A DNA stretch of 37,125 nt from a virus. The notes under the pieces are model-generated. The model saw only the letters and a list, made by a program, of their open reading frames with translations. It was not told the origin of the DNA and searched no databases. Shown in pieces: positions 7,117 through 13,653 of the stretch. How positions within the stretch are numbered: position 1 is the first letter of the stretch; each line of letters opens with the position of its first letter. The DNA lies in the IMG/VR virus record IMGVR_UViG_3300031463_000549, positions 1 to 37,125 of that record. One strand, given 5' to 3'. A program made the translations under genes and the position numbers.

Positions 7117-7136
7117 ATACCACGAAGGGGCGTAAC

Positions 7137-7364
7137 TTGGGATTGGGAAGTAATACTGACATATCACCGATCATTAGAGAGTTTGGAACTTGGGCAGTCA
7201 CCAGCTATGGAGTTGAGTGTTTAGTCCGTTATTACCCGATAGAGAAGGCCAGGCTAAACAAATGTTGGGTTGCACATATGTCTCAGAAAACATGGCTGTC
7301 GCCGGACGATTTATACGACCTTGAAAGTGCATTGAACTACGGGAGGACATATTTTCATAAATAG
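7137..7364 (+). CDS. Small conserved phage protein
   Basis: A 75 aa product starting at TTG, with AAGGGG about six bases upstream and directly after the origin-like region. It contains the segment TSYGVECLVRYYPIEKARLN followed by WVAHMSQKTW and a C-terminal helix. This general layout (YGxECL, YPIEK, then W..HM..K.W) is one I associate with small uncharacterised phage proteins near replication genes. No enzymatic motif is visible. No better start exists in the frame, so the TTG is accepted from the ribosome-binding site. Confidence 0.55.
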   Translation: MGLGSNTDISPIIREFGTWAVTSYGVECLVRYYPIEKARLNKCWVAHMSQKTWLSPDDLYDLESALNYGRTYFHK

Positions 7365-7396
7365 CTGTGATTGAAGCTAAAAGTTGAGGTCATAGA

Positions 7397-7606
7397 ATGA
7401 TTACCAGGAAACTACGACAAAAAGTGCTTGAAAGGGCCGGTGGCCTCTGTGAGGTCTGTCGTGGCCCTGGCGACTTCCGGGGACTGGCCATACATCACAA
7501 GGTTCTGAGATCACGCGGAGGCAAGGATGATCTGGATAATCTCATCCTGCTGTGCGGCCGGCACCATGCTGAGGCGCACGGAATACGGGAGGCCCTCGGT
7601 GCCTGA
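7397..7606 (+). CDS. Small HNH endonuclease
   Basis: A 69 aa protein that is essentially one HNH domain. Cysteines 18 and 21 (CEVC) pair with C53 and the HH at 56-57 to form the zinc-binding knuckle. The catalytic stretch is AIHHKVLRSRGG (His33/34), and Asn48 in DNLILLC completes the beta-beta-alpha metal fold. Many early-region phage HNH proteins are free nickases or homing-type enzymes. A packaging role is more likely for the other HNH gene at 12335. The next gene overlaps its stop codon. Confidence 0.85.
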   Translation: MITRKLRQKVLERAGGLCEVCRGPGDFRGLAIHHKVLRSRGGKDDLDNLILLCGRHHAEAHGIREALGA

Positions 7607-7793
7607 TTTCCTTTATTGCTGCAATGAGCCCAGCCGGGCCGTCTGGCTGAGGTTGATGAGTACGTGTGGAGTAAAGACGAGGTCAGGCGCTCAGAGGGGC
7701 ATTGTTCTCCGAGCCAGGCTTGAAAGCATAGAGGAAATAGCACGTTTGATGACTATGAAACCGAGGATGTATAAAAGAGATGAGCTACAGTAA
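7599..7793 (+). CDS. Small basic protein of unknown function
   Basis: A 64 aa gene starting at GTG in the overlap GTGCCTGA with the HNH stop, with GGGAGG at 7587-7592 exactly six bases upstream. Its stop overlaps the start of the next gene by 14 bases. The protein is basic with two cysteines near the start and a probable helix pair in the second half (RARLESIEEIARLMTM). The tail resembles a truncated helix-turn-helix, but I would not call it. Excellent initiation signals and coupling on both sides support translation. Confidence 0.5.
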   Translation: MPDFLYCCNEPSRAVWLRLMSTCGVKTRSGAQRGIVLRARLESIEEIARLMTMKPRMYKRDELQ

Positions 7794-8196
7794 CGAGCAG
7801 ATCAAGTTTATATTGGAGCACTACCTGGAGATAGCCTCCGGGAACATGCCGATTGACAGGGCCAAAGAATACTTGAAATCGTCTGGAAAGAAGAATCCTG
7901 CGGAGATTTTTATTATCTGGAAGGCTGATATAGACAGGGCTATTAGTGGTCTGTGCCCCAAAAATGACCTATGGTGCGATTTGTGCAGAGAAGTGACCGC
8001 GGAGATGCTTCGGTTCCATGCACGTAGCCTGTCCCAAATGCAAAGAGAAATTGTTATGGTACACATTATGAATGAATGGCCAGAAACGCCTTATTGCGAT
8101 GGGATTATTACAAGAATGCGCAAATTCCTTAATGGGAAGTTTGTGAACAAGAAATATATAATACAAATACCAATGATGACGCGAAATGATCGATAG
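7780..8196 (+). CDS. Hypothetical early phage protein
   Basis: A 138 aa, mostly helical protein beginning with an ATG inside the end of the preceding gene. It has one cysteine pair (CDLC near residue 67), a tryptophan-rich middle and a basic C-terminal segment (RMRKFLNGKFVNKKY). Position at the end of the early operon is where late-gene activators of the RinA/ArpU type often sit, but the sequence does not show their signature clearly. I leave function open. GC content drops sharply after this gene, which marks the boundary of the first cargo block. Confidence 0.5.
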   Translation: MSYSNEQIKFILEHYLEIASGNMPIDRAKEYLKSSGKKNPAEIFIIWKADIDRAISGLCPKNDLWCDLCREVTAEMLRFHARSLSQMQREIVMVHIMNEWPETPYCDGIITRMRKFLNGKFVNKKYIIQIPMMTRNDR

Positions 8197-8205
8197 GTAA
8201 TCTGA

Positions 8206-9031
8206 TTGAAAATGAAAAATAACAAGCATTCATTTGAGGTTCGAAATATTCGAGACGGTATTCAGGAAGTATCCTTGAATATTAAACAGCTTTATTCAGA
8301 TGAGATGGAACGTCGACAGTTAGACGAGAGGCTGGTTAAGTTCTTGGCTATAGATCAGCTTCATTCAAAAATATTTTCACTTCGAGGCGATTCGCTTGTT
8401 TATCTAACCGAGCATATTGTGCCTGAGAAAAACGACTTACGTCCTCCGCTCTTGATGCTTTTTGGCAATCCAGCACCGCAGTCTGTTGAATCCGAAATGT
8501 ACTTTGCTTCGCATTCAAATGGATCGGAGCATCGAATCTGGAGAGTCTTGCGCGAAGTAGGTTTTATCTCATTTGAACATGACGCTAATAACACGACAGA
8601 ACGTAATAGGTTGAGAAAACGAGCTCTTTATGAACTAACCTATCACTCACCATTTCGTATTGGCTTGGCAGTATTCTACTCGATGCCAAGTCCATCTAGT
8701 GGTCAATGGTCGGGAGTAGCAGGATTAAGGAGACTTTTTTGGAGCGAAGGCTTTCCGAGAATTGCGTGAATGTGAAAGATACCGAGTCGAGAAGGTGATT
8801 GATAATTTTGTATCTCCAAGTGGCGCCGTATTAGCTTTTCAGAAAGACGCATATTTAGGAGTAAAATCGACAGGAAGCCCTAATTACGTATTTGCGTTGG
8901 CTAAGCAAGGAAAGCTATTAGGTAGTTGTCAGTGTAATGATGAAATTAGACTCTTTTGCTGCCCTCCAACACGACTTATTCAAGCAAGGGAAACGATTGA
9001 GGTGCTTATGCTTTTTAAGCAGATTATCTAA
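8206..9031 (+). pseudogene. Frameshifted uracil-DNA-glycosylase-like gene
   Basis: Two frames, 8206-8769 and the frame ending at 9031, read as one protein if one T is removed from the T6 run at 8735-8740. The joined sequence passes from GVAGLRRLF into GAKAFRELRECERYRVEKV without loss of sense. The first part contains LLMLFGNPAPQSV, then a helix with EHRIWRVLREVGF, and MPSPSSGQWSG. The second part ends with CCPPTRLIQARE. The order of a GNP-type loop, a central segment and a late substrate loop resembles the uracil-DNA glycosylase superfamily. TTG 8206 has AGGT seven bases upstream, though ATG 8212 is possible. It is either a decayed gene, a sequencing error or a +1 frameshift. Confidence 0.5.
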
Positions 9032-9192
9032 TGGTAATGCCAAAAAGGATTAGAGCACTCAACCATATTGTTTTAGGATGCCTGTTGTTTCATGATGTTG
9101 ACTTACATAATAGTGAGGAGCATCATGTTTGAAATGGCATGATTGAAGAATTTCAGCCGTTAGTTGAAGTATTGTATAATTATGTCGCTTAA
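9031..9192 (+). pseudogene. Small ORF broken by an in-frame TGA before the methyltransferase
   Basis: A 54-codon frame starts in a TAATG overlap with the preceding stop. It is interrupted by TGA at 9130-9132 and continues in the same frame from the ATG at 9139 to a TAA directly touching the methyltransferase start (9193). The parts are 33 and 17 aa. No family is recognised. Position suggests either a decayed cargo gene or a leader whose translation is coupled to the methyltransferase. Confidence 0.35.
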
Positions 9193-10086
9193 ATGAATAC
9201 AAAATTGAAGATAACTGTACCTCCAATTAAGTGCCAAGGCATCAAGACAAAATTGATACCGTTTATCTTAGATTCGATAGATTGGAAAGGTAACGGTAAA
9301 TGGATTGAGCCGTTTTTAGGATCAGGAGTGGTGCTTTTCAATGTTAAGCCTAGGAAGGCTCTTGTCTCAGATACGAATGAGCATATAATAAGATTTTATC
9401 GAGATTTACAGGATGGGAGAATAAACGGGCTAGTCGTGCGAGAATATTTGGAGCATATGGGGAAAAAACTAAGTTCCGACGGAGAGGAATTCTACTATGC
9501 AACTAGGGATGAGTTCAATAAAAGCGGGTCTTCACTGGACTTATTATTCTTATCACGTTCGTGTTTTAATGGGATGATGAGATTCAGTTCTAAAGGTAAG
9601 TATAATGTCCCGTTTGGGCATAAGCCGGGGCGGTTCACAAAAGCATACATAACCAAAATAGTCAATCAAGTGGAGAAGGTCCGGGCAATAATGTATGAAA
9701 GGGATTGGGAATTCATATGTAGCGATTGGAAGGATACATTAGCAAAAGCCGATCATAATGACTTCGTTTATGTAGATCCCCCGTACATCGGACGGCATAC
9801 TGATTACTTCAATAAATGGCGAGATGAAGACTCATTTGAACTGGCAACTCACCTAAACAATCTCCACTGTGGCTTCGCTCTATCAATGTGGCTTGAGAAT
9901 CGCTATCGTAAAAATGAATATATTCAAAAGTACTTCAGCGATGCTGAAATCAAGACATTCAACCATTACTATCATGTTGGAGCCTCCGAAAATCAAAGAC
10001 ATGAAATGATAGAAGCACTGGTGATTAAAAAGGGATTCTCGCGTAATACTAAGATTGATAACCCCAACCAAAAACAACTTTTGTAA
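9193..10086 (+). CDS. EcoRV-type adenine-N6 DNA methyltransferase
   Basis: A 297 aa alpha-class (Dam/DpnM-like) DNA adenine methyltransferase. It is recognisable as an M.EcoRV homologue: the start PPIKCQGIKTKL, the AdoMet motif EPFLGSGVV (39-47), SRSCFNGMMRF (121-131), NVPFGHKPGRF, and the catalytic motif DPPYIGRH (195-202), then HYYHVGASE near the end. M.EcoRV modifies the first A of GATATC. It protects phage and lysogen DNA from the endonuclease encoded at 10448-11203. Start and stop touch the preceding small frame (TAAATG) and there is no clear Shine-Dalgarno sequence, so it may be translated by reinitiation. The gene is AT-rich relative to the structural genes. Confidence 0.93.
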   Translation: MNTKLKITVPPIKCQGIKTKLIPFILDSIDWKGNGKWIEPFLGSGVVLFNVKPRKALVSDTNEHIIRFYRDLQDGRINGLVVREYLEHMGKKLSSDGEEFYYATRDEFNKSGSSLDLLFLSRSCFNGMMRFSSKGKYNVPFGHKPGRFTKAYITKIVNQVEKVRAIMYERDWEFICSDWKDTLAKADHNDFVYVDPPYIGRHTDYFNKWRDEDSFELATHLNNLHCGFALSMWLENRYRKNEYIQKYFSDAEIKTFNHYYHVGASENQRHEMIEALVIKKGFSRNTKIDNPNQKQLL

Positions 10087-10182
10087 TACCTTGACATTCA
10101 GGTAGAGCAAGTCATATTTGCCTTAACCAATTGGATTCCTATGACAAGTATCTGATATACTCGAAATAATCAAACAAATACA

Positions 10183-10220
10183 AGCGATCAGTAATATGCA
10201 TAGCGATCAGTAATATGCAT
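10183..10220 (+). repeat. 19-bp perfect tandem repeat duplicating a start codon
   Basis: AGCGATCAGTAATATGCAT occurs twice without a gap (10183-10201, 10202-10220). Each copy carries the ATG of the next gene. In the first copy that ATG reads only four more codons before TAA, while the second copy holds the real start at 10215. Confidence 0.95.
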
Positions 10221-10451
10221 GAGGAGAAAGTATTAGTAGACTGCGGGTTATGTGGTGGAACAGGGAAATTCAAGCTGGGTACCGGCGCAACCCGAACATG
10301 TATTTCCTGCGATGGGAAAGGCAAATTACTTGTATCATCACTAGCAACCAAGTGCAAAAAGTGCCAGGGAACAGGTAGGATAGGTTGGCAGAGGAAGTGC
10401 GATGTTTGCGATCAAACTGGTTGGATAGGCGGTAAGAGAGTATCGAGCTAA
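10215..10451 (+). CDS. Free-standing DnaJ-type zinc-finger protein
   Basis: A 78 aa protein made almost wholly of four CxxCxGxG-like motifs: CGLCGGTG, CISCDGKG, CKKCQGTG and CDVCDQTG. This is the cysteine-rich module of DnaJ/Hsp40, which binds two zinc ions, but no J-domain or C-terminal substrate domain is present. It lies between the EcoRV-type methyltransferase (same strand) and endonuclease (opposite strand), and its last four bases overlap the endonuclease stop. Stand-alone modules of this kind occur in other small proteins, but a role beside this restriction system is unknown. It may assist folding, regulate, or merely be hitch-hiking. Confidence 0.85.
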   Translation: MHEEKVLVDCGLCGGTGKFKLGTGATRTCISCDGKGKLLVSSLATKCKKCQGTGRIGWQRKCDVCDQTGWIGGKRVSS

Positions 10452-11203
10452 GCTTTAACTCCAGTATTCTTTTTCCAACTTAAGTAGCCATCTAAATCAG
10501 TATATTTCCTTGGAGCATGCCAGTCGAAGTTCCTCCAGTAATCCTCAAATACCTCCTTACCTTTGTCCCCGAACTTTGTGAACACCCCCTTACCTTGTTT
10601 CAAGTCATTCAAGGAGTTTACAGATCCTATATTAGCTGTATTGCCACTACCAGGTTTATCTGAAGACAATTGCCACTTCTCGTGAACAAGAACTTCTACA
10701 TCATCTATAGCTGCTTTAACCTCGTGCAGTTTTTCAATCTTTGTTACTTCAGGTTTCTCGATGTCAGTAACTCGGCTATATATGTATCCTATTATCCAAT
10801 GCTCCCGATATTCCGTATATGGATAACTAATATTCTTTGTATATGGAGGGCGTATATATGCCGTATATGAACCAAGAGTAAAACCACCCCTATCTTCATC
10901 TCTACGAAATGTACTTTTAATGTCAATGGCTATCTTGTTGGGTATTTCACCTGGCAGTATCAGAGTGAGATCAGGATACACATTTTGTCTTTTTTCTATT
11001 TCCCATCTCTCTATATACGGTTCAACAGCCGGTATAATAATAGGGTAAGATACTAGCTCAAATATTTTAGAGATTAGTTTTGTATCATTCGAAATTGTGT
11101 ACAGTTGCCCTTTATCATCCACAACACCCTTAATGTGCCACTCAACACCGATTTCCTTAAAAGCGTTTATAATAATTGAGCGCAGATCAAAATCTTTGGC
11201 CAT
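10448..11203 (-). CDS. EcoRV-type type II restriction endonuclease
   Basis: A 251 aa protein clearly homologous to EcoRV, which cleaves GATATC in the centre. Active-site equivalents are all present: Glu49 in KIFELVSYPII, Asp78 in VYPDLTL, and Asp94/Lys96 in IAIDIKS. Further matches are GSYTAYIR, TKNISYP, EHWIIGYIYSRV, the recognition loop GSGNTAN (185-191; EcoRV has GSGNTTN), GKGVF and FEDYWRNF. Length is close to the 245 aa of EcoRV. It is transcribed toward the methyltransferase, so R and M are tail-to-tail with the DnaJ-type gene between. No frameshift or lost catalytic residue is seen, so it is probably active and specific for GATATC or a close relative. Confidence 0.93.
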   Translation of the reverse strand: MAKDFDLRSIIINAFKEIGVEWHIKGVVDDKGQLYTISNDTKLISKIFELVSYPIIIPAVEPYIERWEIEKRQNVYPDLTLILPGEIPNKIAIDIKSTFRRDEDRGGFTLGSYTAYIRPPYTKNISYPYTEYREHWIIGYIYSRVTDIEKPEVTKIEKLHEVKAAIDDVEVLVHEKWQLSSDKPGSGNTANIGSVNSLNDLKQGKGVFTKFGDKGKEVFEDYWRNFDWHAPRKYTDLDGYLSWKKNTGVKA

Positions 11204-11555
11204 ATAAATATCAGTCCGAATAATAAATAATTATATGTCGATTATCTCACGGCAGAGTTTTGTACGCAAACGCTCCATCTGGATTTATCGTGTTTGCAGT
11301 CTATAATGCTGGCTTGATGAATAATAATCCGCCCCAAGTTTATGAGATTGATGCTGTAATAATTAATGTGAGCCAAGTTTCCACGAAAGTATGGGAGGCT
11401 CAAGCTAACGCCTCAATCCCTATTGACATCACAGATACGAAATTAACGGGTTGACAAATACAAACGAACGTAAATATAATTGAGATAAGTTGGAAAAGTC
11501 CGCAGAGATGCGGGCTTTTTTATATTCACGTTTTATTTACTTTGGTAGTAACTAT
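11204..11555. other. AT-rich gap upstream of the endonuclease gene
   Basis: This 352-base stretch holds the likely promoter region of the minus-strand endonuclease and an intrinsic terminator at 11497. An open frame from about 11227 to 11454 on the plus strand has only a TTG start (11260) and no convincing ribosome-binding site. Its product contains IPIDITDTKLTG near the end and looks like a gene fragment. I do not call it as a gene. Confidence 0.5.
11497..11521 (+). terminator. Rho-independent terminator
   Basis: Arms AGTCCGCA (11497-11504) and TGCGGGCT (11509-11516) pair over eight positions with one G-T pair around a GAGA loop, followed by a run of T. On the other strand a shorter T-rich stretch follows the stem, so it may also end the gene at 11556. 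Confidence 0.85.
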
Positions 11556-12236
11556 TTATTCCTCCCAATGATTGAAAATGCCTGTGGTTTCAAGCAATTT
11601 GACGCCGGCCCATCTGCAAATAAAATATATAGCTAACGCGTCTGCCGGTGTATAACAATGCGCATCAGGCAAGATGTGTTCGACGGAGTGCTTGGATTTT
11701 CTGTACACGATCCAATTAAGCATATTCAGAAAATCAAGAAAGCTTGGTTCTAGGGTACTTCCGATAAATGCTCTGTGATTTAATAATATCCCCAATGAGG
11801 ATCTATCAGATTCGGGAATATTGAAACGATATTTTACTGAGTTCTCTATATGCAAGCATGAATCCAGAACAATACGGCGCGCATTCCAAAACAAATCACC
11901 GAAGCTAATCCACGCATAGACATACTGTATTGGCCGAAATAATGGCCGGAATTCTATTTTATAAGAGCCGGTTAACAGTTCACCCTCCTGTCGATTCACA
12001 TTGTGAAGACCGACTCCGCCTAATGATTGATCAATCGTAATTATTTGATGATATCCTTCCAATATATTCTTCTCAGTTGTTTCTGCCAATTTAATTATTT
12101 CCTGCGGTTGGACATTAAGGCCACTTTGATTCAACAAATCCTCTATATTTTGAGAAAGTGGTCTTTGAGAGAAGGCACTCTTTAACTTTGGCAATCTTTT
12201 TTTACAGAAGTTGCAAATAGAGAATATCTTCATCAT
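11556..12236 (-). CDS. Hypothetical protein in cargo block 1
   Basis: About 226 aa. The start is the ATG at 12236 (or the adjacent ATG at 12233) because GGAGG lies 4 to 7 bases upstream, whereas the longer frame to 12314 has no such signal. The protein begins with a short cysteine motif (CNFCKKR) and then shows mixed helices and strands: a QSLGGVGLHN segment, YAWISFGDLFWNARR, and a C-terminal YTPADALAIYFICRWAGVKLLE. I do not recognise the family. No membrane segment or signal peptide is evident. Low GC and opposite orientation mark it as cargo, and its neighbours make a defence or accessory role possible but unproven. Confidence 0.55.
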   Translation of the reverse strand: MMKIFSICNFCKKRLPKLKSAFSQRPLSQNIEDLLNQSGLNVQPQEIIKLAETTEKNILEGYHQIITIDQSLGGVGLHNVNRQEGELLTGSYKIEFRPLFRPIQYVYAWISFGDLFWNARRIVLDSCLHIENSVKYRFNIPESDRSSLGILLNHRAFIGSTLEPSFLDFLNMLNWIVYRKSKHSVEHILPDAHCYTPADALAIYFICRWAGVKLLETTGIFNHWEE

Positions 12237-12334
12237 CCTGCCTCCTAAAATATGTTCTACATTATTATAGCCCAAGATTAAGAGCCCCAATAGCTTTTCC
12301 ATAATAACACGCAATGGTTTAAAAACCTGGTGTC

Positions 12335-12685
12335 ATGCCCTATAAACCAGAAAGACCCTGCAACCGCTCCGACTGCCCCAATCTAACTCACAACCGCTCC
12401 GGCTACTGCGACCAGCATCAAAAAGGCTATCGCAAACAGCAAGACATCAATCGTGATACCAGCAATGGCCGTGGTTATACTTACCGCTGGCAGAAGGCAA
12501 GAAAGATTTTCTTAAATCAACATCCTCTGTGCGCAGTCTGCCAGTCCAACTGCCAGGTAACCGTAGCCTCTGTCGTCGACCATATCATCCCGCATAAGGG
12601 CAACCAGGACCTGTTCTGGGATGAATCCAACTGGCAACCACTGTGCAAGTTTCATCATGACCAGAAGACCGGCAGAGAGGGTTAG
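12335..12685 (+). CDS. HNH endonuclease of the packaging region
   Basis: A 116 aa HNH protein with two cysteine pairs (CNRSDC at 9-14 and C25 with H28), then CAVC at 66-69, the catalytic VDHIIPHKG at 81-89, Asn99, and CKFHHDQKT at 104-112. This is the architecture of the small HNH proteins encoded next to terminase genes in HK97-like phages. There, HNH activity is required for terminase to cut cos DNA (shown for HK97 gp74). The candidate cos element lies just downstream. Unusually, three modification or nuclease-type genes separate it from the terminase small subunit. Confidence 0.88.
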   Translation: MPYKPERPCNRSDCPNLTHNRSGYCDQHQKGYRKQQDINRDTSNGRGYTYRWQKARKIFLNQHPLCAVCQSNCQVTVASVVDHIIPHKGNQDLFWDESNWQPLCKFHHDQKTGREG

Positions 12686-12776
12686 ATAACCAATCAGAGC
12701 AGACCATCATAGCCTAGGCCTATCCAAATCTCTACAGATCTGCGCCGCCTAAACCGCACGGCCAGCGCCACGCGAA

Positions 12777-12815
12777 AATTCACAGAATTGGCATAGGGGG
12801 GTCTAAACGTGAATT
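12777..12815. other. Candidate cos (DNA packaging) site
   Basis: Between the packaging HNH gene and the terminases, a G6 run (12796-12801, then TCTAAA) is bracketed by the inverted pair AATTCAC (12777-12783) and GTGAATT (12809-12815). The stretch is non-coding. cos sites of HNH-encoding phages commonly lie beside the HNH gene in such asymmetric, G-rich non-coding DNA. This rests on position and base pattern only. Confidence 0.4.
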
Positions 12816-12871
12816 AGGTATAAATTTACTATACTAACTTAGGCTAAGGTTCAGCCGTTGCTCAATATGTT

Positions 12872-13564
12872 TTACGCTTCCAAATACTTTCGCTCCCCCT
12901 TCACCCAAGAAAAAAATAAATCGATGCGTCCGACTTTCTTACCATAAACAATGCTGTTCTCAGTTACATTATTTACACTGAACAAGGTTAAAAATTGCTT
13001 GTAATCGGAAAATGCCTGCGGATCATCACCAAAAGAATGTATGAGCACAAGCGCCACTGTCGCGTTAAATTTATCAGCTTCAATAACTGCACTCGCAGTC
13101 CTGTGTAGAAGTTGATATTTACAGGGTCCAAAATCAACCGACTTCAGTGATAATAAATTAAGCAGGTAATCCAGCCTAGTAATTTTCCCTGAGCTTTTAT
13201 TTGCCAGCCATTCATTTACGGTATCGCCAAATCCTTCTAACGCCTTACCTTCGACCACTATGGATACAAGTCTGCCATCACTCCTGGCCAATATAAAGAT
13301 GTCACTTTGAGATGGACGTCCTCCGACCGGTGGTAAAAAGGTTTTGTACTCGGGGAAGGCCATCAGCATTTTGATGTTTTGAAACGTATTGTTGCCCGAT
13401 GATTTGAATACTTTTAGTACCGAGTGAGGAAAATTCCTATTAGCAGAATGCCAGCAATAAGCTAGTGATTTTGCAGAATATCCAGTTTTCCAATGTTTAT
13501 GGGGTTCAGCAAGTAATGGTTTCCAATCTTCAGCCGACAATGCTGGTACAAAAAACACACTCAT
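12872..13564 (-). CDS. Probable PD-(D/E)XK-type nuclease (DUF6946-like)
   Basis: A 230 aa protein with GGAGG about 7 bases before the ATG. The region GGRPSQSDIFILAR (81-94), followed by LVSIVVEGKALEGFG (99-113), gives Asp88, Glu105 and Lys107. These fit the D...(D/E)xK core of restriction-endonuclease-like folds, with the GGxPSQxDI approach I associate with DUF6946. Downstream are KITRLDYLLNLL and VALVLIHSF, a typical core strand. It is on the opposite strand to the packaging genes and lies between HNH and the ParB-methyltransferase. A restriction or defence role, possibly paired with that methyltransferase, is inferred. The fold assignment is moderately sure. Confidence 0.6.
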   Translation of the reverse strand: MSVFFVPALSAEDWKPLLAEPHKHWKTGYSAKSLAYCWHSANRNFPHSVLKVFKSSGNNTFQNIKMLMAFPEYKTFLPPVGGRPSQSDIFILARSDGRLVSIVVEGKALEGFGDTVNEWLANKSSGKITRLDYLLNLLSLKSVDFGPCKYQLLHRTASAVIEADKFNATVALVLIHSFGDDPQAFSDYKQFLTLFSVNNVTENSIVYGKKVGRIDLFFSWVKGERKYLEA

Positions 13565-13653
13565 GCCAAGACCTCCTCGTTATTTGAATACTCTAATTAT
13601 ATCAATTAATTGGACGATTTTGTTCTTATAGGATAACACGATGGTGATCTGAA

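Noticed and set aside
6932-7135. A 67 aa glycine/tyrosine-rich frame starting inside the end of the ATPase gene.
   Set aside because: Most of its sequence is the translation of the GTTACGG repeat array, and no ribosome-binding site of quality precedes it. The repeats run in both orientations, which suits DNA-binding sites better than a protein.
9152-9180. A promoter (TTCAGC, 17 bases, TATAAT) directly before the methyltransferase.
   Set aside because: The -10 is perfect but the -35 matches poorly and the start would leave only about six bases of leader. Too weak to list, though leaderless expression is possible.
11260-11454. A 64-codon plus-strand frame upstream of the endonuclease gene.
   Set aside because: TTG start with no ribosome-binding site, AT-rich sequence and no recognisable domain. 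It may be a remnant, so it is noted only as part of the gap.
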